The position numbers and the translations under genes were made by a program. Below are positions 57,696 through 64,000 of a stretch of 64,000 bases of DNA, one piece after another. The stretch is from Flavobacterium difficile (GTDB lineage: Bacteria; Bacteroidota; Bacteroidia; Flavobacteriales; Flavobacteriaceae): assembly GCF_011392115.1 (NCBI RefSeq), contig NZ_JAAJBT010000009.1, positions 1 to 64,000 of the forward strand, read 5' to 3'. The notes beneath the pieces are model-generated. The model saw only the letters and a program-made list of their open reading frames with translations. It searched no databases and was not told the origin of the DNA. Each line of letters starts with the position of its first letter. Position 1 is the stretch's first letter.

Positions 57696-57720
57696 TTAAA
57701 GCTTTATTTATATACAATGA

Positions 57721-57750
57721 AACCACTTCCTTATGAAGTGGTTTTTGTTT
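57721..57750 (+). terminator. Terminator after the DUF6252-like lipoprotein gene
   Basis: AAACCACTTC (57721-57730) and GAAGTGGTTT (57736-57745) pair perfectly around CTTAT and are followed by a T-rich run. Confidence 0.85.
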
Positions 57751-57767
57751 TTGTTAATAACTATAAT

Positions 57768-57797
57768 TGTCTCAAAAAAAGATAAATTGTACTTTTG
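57768..57797 (+). promoter_or_regulatory. dnaE promoter
   Basis: TTG (57768-57770), a 19-base spacer and TACTTTTG (57790-57797) match the Bacteroidota promoter. The leader to the dnaE ATG is about 60 bases and carries the heptad array. Confidence 0.65.
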
Positions 57798-57813
57798 AAA
57801 TATAATATAAATT

Positions 57814-57860
57814 AGTAATCAGTTCGCTTTTTACTATTTACTATTCACTAATTCCTCAAT
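57814..57860. repeat. AGT/ACT heptad repeats in the dnaE leader
   Basis: AGTAATC and AGTTCGC at 57814 and 57821, then after a T-run ACTATTT, ACTATTC, ACTAATT and CCTCAAT at 57833, 57840, 57847 and 57854. The unit is thus present in both orientations, and the array ends 2 bases before the dnaE ATG. Confidence 0.75.
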
Positions 57861-57862
57861 AC

Positions 57863-60800
57863 ATGTATTTAATCTTTGATACCGAAACTACAGGTTTGCC
57901 CAAAAGTTGGTCTGCGCCAATTACAGACATAAACAACTGGCCCCGTTGCGTACAAATTGCATGGCAATTACACGACGAGATGGGAAATCTTATCGAGCAT
58001 CAAGATTATTTAATTCAGCCAGAAGGTTATAATATTCCTTTTGACGCCGAAAGAATTCACGGTATTTCTACAGAATTAGCCAAACAAGAAGGGCACGATT
58101 TAGGTGAGATATTAGAAAAATTTAATATTGCTTTATCACAAGCAAAATACATTGTAGGTCAAAATGTTGGTTTTGATGTCAATATAATGGGTTGTGAATT
58201 CCATCGTTTCGGAATTGTAACAGATTTAACTCAAATGCCTGTTTTAGATACTTGTACTGAAACTACCGCATTATTGTTAAAATTACCTGGTGGTCGTGGT
58301 GGAAAGTTTAAATTACCTACTTTAACTGAATTACACGAATATTTGTTTCATGAAAAATTCGCAGAAGCTCATAACGCCACTGCAGACGTAGAAGCCACCA
58401 CTCGTTGTTTTTTAGAATTAGTGAAACGCGGTAACTTCAATTCCAACGAATTACCAGTTTCGGAAGAATATTACACGGCTTTCAGAACTAATAATCCAGA
58501 GATTAAACCGATTGGGTTAAAGCACGTTAATTTAAAACAAGCTTCGGCAAGTTTACGCGAAAAATTACAACAACAACTTCCAAACGATATTCAAATTTTA
58601 CCTGAAGATTTGGAAGATATTTCAGACGTAGCTTTTGCTCATTTGCATAATCATTCACAGTTTTCGGTCTTACAATCAACGATTTCTATTCCAAAGTTAA
58701 TTGAAAATACGGCCAAGCAAAAAATGCCAGCTGTCGCTCTAACCGATATTGGTAATATGATGGGAGCATTTCAATTTGTAAGTGGAATTTTAAATCACAA
58801 TAAAGCTGCAGAAGCTAAAAATAAAGAGTTAGTTGAAGCTGGTGAGCAACCAACAGAAACCATAATCAAACCAATTGTAGGTTGTGAGTTTTTTGTATGT
58901 AACAATCACAAAGACAAATCAAATAAAGACAATGGCTATCAAGTAGTTTTTTTAGCAAAGAATAAAAACGGCTACCATAATTTAGCCAAACTGTCTTCGA
59001 AAGCTTACACGGATGGTTTTTATTATGTGCCTCGTATCGATAAAGAATTAATCAAACAATATAAAGACGATATTATTGTTTTAACAGGAAGTTTGTATGG
59101 TGAAGTACCAAATAAAATTCTAAACATCGGAGAAAATCAAGCAGAAGAAGCATTGTTGTGGTGGAAAGAACAATTTGGTGCCGATTTATACATCGAATTA
59201 ATGAATCACAACCAAGAAGATGAAAAAGCGGTTAATACTACGCTTATTCAATTTTCTAGGAAGCATGATGTAAAACTAATTGCTACGAATAATACATTTT
59301 ACATCAATAAAGAAGATGCCAATGCTCACGATATTTTGTTATGTGTAAAAGATGGTGAAAAACAAGCTACGCCAATTGGTCGTGGACGTGGTTATCGCTA
59401 CGGATTGCCAAATCAGGAATACTATTTCAAGTCAACAAATGAGATGAAACAATTGTTTCCGCAAACACCGGAAGCGATTAGTAATGTACAAGAAATTGTA
59501 GATAAAATTGAAATTTATTCGCTTTCGCGCGATGTATTACTTCCAAAATTTGACATTCCAGCTGAATTTCAAGTTCCAGAAGATCTAGACGATAATGGTG
59601 TTCGAGGAGAAAATGCGTATTTGCGACATTTAACCTACGAAGGTGCCAAAAAACGTTACGGGGAAATCACAGATGAAATCAGAGAACGTATTGATTTTGA
59701 GTTGTTAACAATCAGTAATTCAGGTTATCCGGGATATTTTTTAATTGTACAAGATTTCATTGCTGAAGCGAGAAAAATGGACGTTTCTGTCGGACCAGGT
59801 CGTGGTTCTGCAGCAGGTTCAGTAGTAGCGTATTGCTTATGGATTACCAATATTGATCCGATGTTGTACAATTTGCTTTTTGAGCGTTTCTTAAATCCAG
59901 ACCGTGTATCGATGCCCGATATTGATATCGATTTTGATGATGAAGGTCGTGGTAGAGTAATGGATTATGTAATTAAAAAATACGGTTCCAATCAAGTAGC
60001 GCAAATTATTACGTATGGTAAAATGGCTACGAAATCGGCCATTCGTGATACGGCTCGTGTGTTAGATTTGCCTTTGTTTGAAGCAGACAGAATTGCAAAA
60101 TTAATTCCAGCCATGATGCCAGGAAAATGGAATTTGGCACGTTTTCTTTCTGAAAAAGAAGAAGAAGTTAAAAAAGCAGTTCGTTCTGATGAATTTGACC
60201 GAGTTAAAGAATTAATAGAAATCGCAAATCAAGGGGAATTGTCTGGTGAAACCATTCAACAAGCCAAAATATTAGAAGGTTCTCTACGAAATACAGGAAT
60301 TCACGCATGTGGTGTGATTATTACGCCTGATGATATTACCAATTTCGTACCCGTAACTACAGCAAAAGATTCAGATTTATACGTAACCCAATTTGATAAT
60401 GCCGTTGCAGAAAGTGCGGGTTTATTAAAAATGGACTTCTTAGGATTAAAAACCTTAACGCTTATAAAAGATACGGTTAAGTTAGTTAAGTATAAACGAA
60501 ATATAGATTTAGATCCAGATACGTTTCCGATCGATGATAAAAAAACGTATGAATTGTTCCAACGTGGCGAAACAGTTGGTATTTTTCAGTACGAATCGCC
60601 TGGAATGCAAAAGTATCTGAAAGATTTAAAGCCAACCGTTTTTGGAGATTTAATTGCGATGAACGCATTGTATCGACCAGGACCATTAGAGTACATTCCG
60701 TCTTTTGTTCGAAGAAAAAATGGTTTAGAAGAAATTACTTATGATTTAGATGCTTGTGAAGAATATTTAGCAGAAACTTACGGAATTACGGTATATCAAG

Positions 60801-62389
60801 AGCAAGTGATGCTTTTGTCGCAATCTTTAGCAGGATTTTCTAAAGGTGATGCGGATGTACTTCGTAAAGCTATGGGTAAAAAACAGAAAGACGTTCTAGA
60901 TAAAATGAAGTCTAAGTTCATCGAACAAGCCAAAGAAAAAGGGCATGATGAAAAAAAATTAGATAAAATTTGGACCGACTGGGAAGCCTTTGCAAGTTAC
61001 GCGTTCAACAAATCGCACTCCACTTGTTACGCTTGGATTGCTTATCAAACGGCTTATCTAAAAGCGCATTACCCTGCAGAATATATGGCGGCTGTTCTTT
61101 CTAATAATATGAACGACATCAAATCGGTTTCGTTTTTTATGGAAGAATGTAAACGTATGGGCTTAGAAGTTTTAGGTCCGGATGTGAACGAGTCGTTTTA
61201 CAAATTTACAGTAAATGACAATAATGCCATTCGTTTCGGAATGGGAGCAATTAAAGGTGTTGGTGAAAATGCTGTAAAAACTATCGTGGAATGCAGAAAA
61301 GAAGCGCGTTATAAATCTATTTTCGATTTAGCCAAACGTATCGATTTACGTGCTGCCAATAAAAAAGCATTCGAAAACTTAGCTTTGGCTGGTGGTTTTG
61401 ATGAATTTGGCGACACGCATCGCGCACAATATTTTCATTCGGATGGAGATAATATTACGTTTTTAGAAAAAGCCATGCGTTTTGGAGCTAAGTTTCAAGA
61501 AAACGAAAATTCTTCTCAAGTAAGTTTATTTGGTGACACTTCGGATGTTCAAATTGCGGAACCTATTGTGCCGCCTTGCGAAGAATGGAATACCTTAGAA
61601 AAATTATCGAGAGAGAAAGAAGTAGTTGGAATTTACATTTCAGGTCATCCTTTAGACGATTATAAATTTGAAATGAAATATTTCTGCAATACGAAGTTGC
61701 AAGCTCTGAATAATTTAGAGCCTTTGGTTGGTAAAAACTTGTCATTCGGCGGAATTGTTTCGAACGTGCAACATCGAACCACACAACAAAATAAAGGTTG
61801 GGCTACTTTTAACATTGAAGGCTACGAAGAAAGTTTCGAATTCAGAATATTTAATGAAGAATATTTAAAATTCCGTCATTATTTGGTTCAAAATCAGTTT
61901 GTATTCATCAAAATTTTCGTCAAAGAAGGTTGGGCGAATAAAGAAACAGGAAAAAAATCTGATCCAAGAATAAACTTTTTACACATGCAAAGTTTGCAAG
62001 ATGTGTTGCCAGATTTTGCTAAAAAACTTACCATTCAATTGCCAATTGAAGAATTAAAAGAGCAATTAATTTCGAAGTTAAATGAACTTTTTTCTGATCA
62101 CCAAGGCGATTTAAACGTAACTTTCGAATTGTTAGAATTAGAAAAAGTCAAACGATTTGTCAAAAGAGAAATAGAAATTGACGAAGAATTGCAAGATGAA
62201 ACGGTAATCGATTCTGATGATGAGGTAGAAAACACGACTGAAGTAATCGTAGAAAATCAAATGGAAGAAATCGAAGAGACGATTATCAAAAACAAATTGG
62301 AAATGCCAAGTAGAAAATTAAAAATAAATATTTCGAAAGAGTTATTAGAAGGTTTAGAAAAAATGCAAATCAATTTTAAATTGAATTAA
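57863..62389 (+). CDS. dnaE: DNA polymerase III subunit alpha fused to an N-terminal 3'-5' exonuclease
   Basis: This 1508-residue replicative polymerase begins with a DnaQ-type proofreading domain (residues 1 to about 190). It has D6 and E8 in FDTETTG, GQNVGFDVNIMG, and the HNATADVEATTRCF block supplying the remaining acidic and His residues. A PHP domain follows from about 255, with H260, H262 and H264 in AHLHNHSQFS, but T294-D295-I296 replaces the usual TDH. The polymerase core has PDIDIDFDDEGRGRVMDYV (D686 and D688 catalytic). Helix-hairpin-helix and OB domains precede a Glu/Asp-rich tail. Separate dnaQ and dnaE genes are more usual outside Bacteroidota; the fusion is seen in related genomes. 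Confidence 0.95.
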   Translation: MYLIFDTETTGLPKSWSAPITDINNWPRCVQIAWQLHDEMGNLIEHQDYLIQPEGYNIPFDAERIHGISTELAKQEGHDLGEILEKFNIALSQAKYIVGQNVGFDVNIMGCEFHRFGIVTDLTQMPVLDTCTETTALLLKLPGGRGGKFKLPTLTELHEYLFHEKFAEAHNATADVEATTRCFLELVKRGNFNSNELPVSEEYYTAFRTNNPEIKPIGLKHVNLKQASASLREKLQQQLPNDIQILPEDLEDISDVAFAHLHNHSQFSVLQSTISIPKLIENTAKQKMPAVALTDIGNMMGAFQFVSGILNHNKAAEAKNKELVEAGEQPTETIIKPIVGCEFFVCNNHKDKSNKDNGYQVVFLAKNKNGYHNLAKLSSKAYTDGFYYVPRIDKELIKQYKDDIIVLTGSLYGEVPNKILNIGENQAEEALLWWKEQFGADLYIELMNHNQEDEKAVNTTLIQFSRKHDVKLIATNNTFYINKEDANAHDILLCVKDGEKQATPIGRGRGYRYGLPNQEYYFKSTNEMKQLFPQTPEAISNVQEIVDKIEIYSLSRDVLLPKFDIPAEFQVPEDLDDNGVRGENAYLRHLTYEGAKKRYGEITDEIRERIDFELLTISNSGYPGYFLIVQDFIAEARKMDVSVGPGRGSAAGSVVAYCLWITNIDPMLYNLLFERFLNPDRVSMPDIDIDFDDEGRGRVMDYVIKKYGSNQVAQIITYGKMATKSAIRDTARVLDLPLFEADRIAKLIPAMMPGKWNLARFLSEKEEEVKKAVRSDEFDRVKELIEIANQGELSGETIQQAKILEGSLRNTGIHACGVIITPDDITNFVPVTTAKDSDLYVTQFDNAVAESAGLLKMDFLGLKTLTLIKDTVKLVKYKRNIDLDPDTFPIDDKKTYELFQRGETVGIFQYESPGMQKYLKDLKPTVFGDLIAMNALYRPGPLEYIPSFVRRKNGLEEITYDLDACEEYLAETYGITVYQEQVMLLSQSLAGFSKGDADVLRKAMGKKQKDVLDKMKSKFIEQAKEKGHDEKKLDKIWTDWEAFASYAFNKSHSTCYAWIAYQTAYLKAHYPAEYMAAVLSNNMNDIKSVSFFMEECKRMGLEVLGPDVNESFYKFTVNDNNAIRFGMGAIKGVGENAVKTIVECRKEARYKSIFDLAKRIDLRAANKKAFENLALAGGFDEFGDTHRAQYFHSDGDNITFLEKAMRFGAKFQENENSSQVSLFGDTSDVQIAEPIVPPCEEWNTLEKLSREKEVVGIYISGHPLDDYKFEMKYFCNTKLQALNNLEPLVGKNLSFGGIVSNVQHRTTQQNKGWATFNIEGYEESFEFRIFNEEYLKFRHYLVQNQFVFIKIFVKEGWANKETGKKSDPRINFLHMQSLQDVLPDFAKKLTIQLPIEELKEQLISKLNELFSDHQGDLNVTFELLELEKVKRFVKREIEIDEELQDETVIDSDDEVENTTEVIVENQMEEIEETIIKNKLEMPSRKLKINISKELLEGLEKMQINFKLN

Positions 62390-62456
62390 GTCAGTTAGCT
62401 AACATTTCATTCTCAAAATATAACGGAACTTTGCTATAAATAAAAAAACAAAAAAC

Positions 62457-63029
62457 ATGAAAAAGTTACTTTTTATCTTATTAGCCATTTCCGGAATAAG
62501 TTCTGCTCAAATTGCAGAAACTGCAGAAGCGATTTCGCCTTTATTAATTGGTGAAAAAATTCCAAATCAAAATTTAATTTCTGTCGATGATAAGGCTGTA
62601 GCCACAACAGAAATATTTAATAAAAAAACAGTTTTAATTGTCTATCGTGGCGGTTGGTGTCCGTATTGTAATGCACAATTAATGGATATGCAGGAAATTG
62701 AATCTCAAATCTTAGCATTAGGATATCAAATTGTGGCTGTTAGTCCAGATTCGCCTAAATTTTTAAAAGAAACTACTACAGAAGATAAATTAAATTATCA
62801 GTTATTTTCTGATAGTGATGGGAAATTTTCTCAGGCATTAGGCATAGCTTTTAAAAGAGATAAACCGAAATTAGACAAGTATTCTGAAGGTAAGAATCCG
62901 GGTTTTTTGCCAGTTCCTACGGTTTATGTTTTAGATGCAAATAGAGAAATTGAATTTATGTACATCAATCCGAATTATTCTAAAAGGTTAAAAGGCGATT
63001 TATTGCTAAGCGTGTTAAAAAACTTATAA
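62457..63029 (+). CDS. Exported peroxiredoxin-like redoxin
   Basis: This 190-residue protein has a signal peptide (MKKLLFILLAISGISSAQ) and a thioredoxin-fold core resembling the AhpC/TSA and PRX-like groups. The active-site stretch is YRGGWCPYC (C68 and C71), a CxxC pair rather than the single peroxidatic Cys of classical peroxiredoxins. It should act in the periplasm on peroxides or disulfides; the exact substrate is unknown. trxA comes next, but it lacks a signal peptide and so works in a different compartment. There is no terminator between the two genes; the gap is 116 bases. Confidence 0.86.
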   Translation: MKKLLFILLAISGISSAQIAETAEAISPLLIGEKIPNQNLISVDDKAVATTEIFNKKTVLIVYRGGWCPYCNAQLMDMQEIESQILALGYQIVAVSPDSPKFLKETTTEDKLNYQLFSDSDGKFSQALGIAFKRDKPKLDKYSEGKNPGFLPVPTVYVLDANREIEFMYINPNYSKRLKGDLLLSVLKNL

Positions 63030-63097
63030 ATTGATTTTTCTAATCACTTAATAGCTAAAAGAAATCATAATTTTTTTCTCAGCTAAAATATATTTTT

Positions 63098-63105
63098 TAC
63101 TTTCG
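63098..63105 (+). promoter_or_regulatory. trxA promoter -7-like element (TACTTTCG)
   Basis: TACTTTCG, a one-base variant of TAnnTTTG followed by CAG, lies 40 bases before the trxA ATG. There is no well-spaced TTG, so support is weak. Confidence 0.35.
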
Positions 63106-63145
63106 CAGTAACAAATGATTTTATAAAGAAATTAAAAAAAAAAAT

Positions 63146-63463
63146 ATGGCATTAGCAATCACAGATGCTACTTTTGAGGAAGTAGTATTAAAATCAGATA
63201 AACCTGTAGTAGTAGATTTTTGGGCAGCTTGGTGTGGACCATGTAGAATGGTTGGACCAGTTATTGATGAAGTAGCTACAGAATACGAAGGAAAAGCAAT
63301 CGTTGGGAAAGTAGATGTAGATGCGAATCAAGAATTTGCTGCTAAATACGGAGTAAGAAATATTCCAACAGTGTTAGTTTTCCAAAATGGAGAAGTAGTT
63401 GGTAGACAAGTAGGTGTAGCGCCTAAGAAAACCTATACAGACGCTATTGACGCTTTGTTATAA
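63146..63463 (+). CDS. trxA: Thioredoxin
   Basis: This 105-residue cytoplasmic protein is a classical thioredoxin. The redox motif is WCGPC (C30, C33) in DFWAAWCGPCRMV, the buried Asp is at the start of that strand, and the cis-proline lies in YGVRNIPTVLVFQNG. It reduces disulfides of ribonucleotide reductase, peroxiredoxins and other proteins. It is bracketed by a weak promoter and a strong terminator, so it is probably transcribed alone. The DUF58 gene follows. Confidence 0.97.
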   Translation: MALAITDATFEEVVLKSDKPVVVDFWAAWCGPCRMVGPVIDEVATEYEGKAIVGKVDVDANQEFAAKYGVRNIPTVLVFQNGEVVGRQVGVAPKKTYTDAIDALL

Positions 63464-63486
63464 TAGTTAAGTAAATAATTTAGTCT

Positions 63487-63528
63487 AAGGTTTAGTTTCG
63501 TTTTTAAAACGAGACTAAACCTTTTTTT
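63487..63528 (+). terminator. Terminator after trxA
   Basis: GGTTTAGTTTCGTTTT (63489-63504) pairs with AAAACGAGACTAAACC (63506-63521) with one wobble. The innermost pairs must open to form a loop. A seven-T run follows. Confidence 0.85.
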
Positions 63529-63571
63529 ATGTTTCTTTTTAACTTCGAAAATAAAACTTTATATTTACGAT

Positions 63572-64000
63572 ATGAATTTAGAATCGCAACTCGAAAAAAT
63601 ATCACAATTTAAAAATTTAGAACTTTTAGCGAATCAAATCGTTGAAGGTTTTATTTCTGGTATGCATAAAAGTCCGTTTCATGGATTTTCTGCCGAATTT
63701 GCCGAACATAAAATTTATAATCAAGGCGAAAGCACCAAACATATCGACTGGAAGTTATTTGCGAAAACCGATAGATTATACACCAAAAAATACGAAGAAG
63801 AAACGAATTTGCGTTGTCATTTAATTATTGATAATTCGTCATCGATGCATTATCCAAAGTTAAAAGATAATCAATTATTTTCTGAAAGTAAAATCGGATT
63901 TTCAATTTTAGCATCAGCAGTATTGATGAATTTACTTAAAAAACAACGCGATGCGGTTGGAGTTTCTGTATATTCAGATAGTTATGAGTATTATGCTTCA
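63572..64000 (+). CDS. DUF58 domain protein (partial, C-terminus outside the window)
   Basis: The first 143 codons are present, from the ATG at 63572 to the window end. They show a MNLESQLEKISQFKNLELLA start, then EGFISGMHKSPFHGFSAEFAEHKIY, KHIDWKLFAKTDRLYTKKYEEETNL and a Ser/Asp-rich metal-site-like LIIDNSSSMHY (VWA-type MIDAS, DxSxS). This is the DUF58 pattern, found in operons with MoxR AAA ATPases and VWA-domain proteins, which act in envelope or protein quality control. No MoxR gene is visible within the window; it may lie beyond 64000. The direction and position after trxA are typical of flavobacteria. Confidence 0.9.
   Translation, partial: MNLESQLEKISQFKNLELLANQIVEGFISGMHKSPFHGFSAEFAEHKIYNQGESTKHIDWKLFAKTDRLYTKKYEEETNLRCHLIIDNSSSMHYPKLKDNQLFSESKIGFSILASAVLMNLLKKQRDAVGVSVYSDSYEYYAS

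Noticed and set aside
62390..62456. GTTAGCTAAC palindrome after dnaE considered as an operator
   Set aside because: A 10-base palindrome without flanking structure is expected by chance in AT-rich DNA, and no promoter match accompanies it.

Overview
The window comes from a member of the Bacteroidota, almost certainly a Flavobacteriaceae close to Flavobacterium. The DNA is AT-rich, and genes lack clear Shine-Dalgarno sites. Many starts are preceded by the Bacteroidota promoter pattern TTG-N19-21-TAnnTTTG. Type IX secretion and gliding genes recur: PorP/SprF, PorG, GldD, an OmpA/PD40 protein, one type B sorting domain and one probable type A sorting domain. Almost all of it reads as conserved core genome. 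I see no rRNA, tRNA, CRISPR array, phage, plasmid or intact insertion sequence.

Layout. 1-1.7 kb: the end of a type B T9SS cargo, its PorP/SprF partner, and a gamma-carbonic anhydrase. 1.7-10 kb (minus strand): an envelope operon reading CBS protein, nadK, porG, uppS, bamA, two OmpH/Skp chaperones, then murI. 10-18.5 kb (plus): pdxJ, an esterase, FadL porin plus SGNH lipoprotein, a small membrane protein, and the proteostasis set tig, clpP, clpX. 18.5-26 kb: a 43-residue lipoprotein and an OmpA/PD40 protein, GH3, DUF2797, DUF3078, dxs, tadA. 26-36 kb: a giant alpha-2-macroglobulin and pbpC (periplasmic protease trap plus repair transglycosylase), and ribonuclease G. 36-39 kb: a tiny ribosomal-type basic protein, HU, mutY, ssb, gldD. 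39-46 kb (minus): a two-component pair, SDR, mtgA, FAD oxidoreductase, DedA and a dicarboxylate symporter. 46-50 kb: S9 peptidase, a BaiN-like flavoprotein, a HhH membrane protein, TspO. 50-54.5 kb: mevalonate-pathway genes mvaD and mvk, a UbiA-type prenyltransferase and an RluB-type pseudouridine synthase. 54.5-64 kb: a secreted T9SS endonuclease, a lipoprotein, an exonuclease-dnaE fusion, a peroxiredoxin-like protein, trxA and the start of a DUF58 protein.

How the genes work together. UppS, MurI, MtgA, PbpC and BamA/Skp cover wall precursor, glycan polymerisation and outer-membrane assembly. The mevalonate genes should feed UppS and the UbiA enzyme, while dxs plausibly supplies DXP to PdxJ for vitamin B6.

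Most interesting signals. (1) Seven intergenic spots carry degenerate tandem repeats with a 7-bp period and a shared ACTNNNN unit, six of them just 5' of a gene or its promoter. (2) A 14-bp inverted repeat with a 9-bp spacer overlaps the trigger-factor promoter. (3) gldE is absent between ssb and gldD, and ssb has an atypical tail, suggesting a local deletion. (4) DUF2797 looks like a zinc-ribbon protein with a GIY-YIG-like core. (5) Several hairpin or palindromic intergenic elements look like dispersed repeats. No large new defence or mobile system is visible; most of the window is ordinary core genome.
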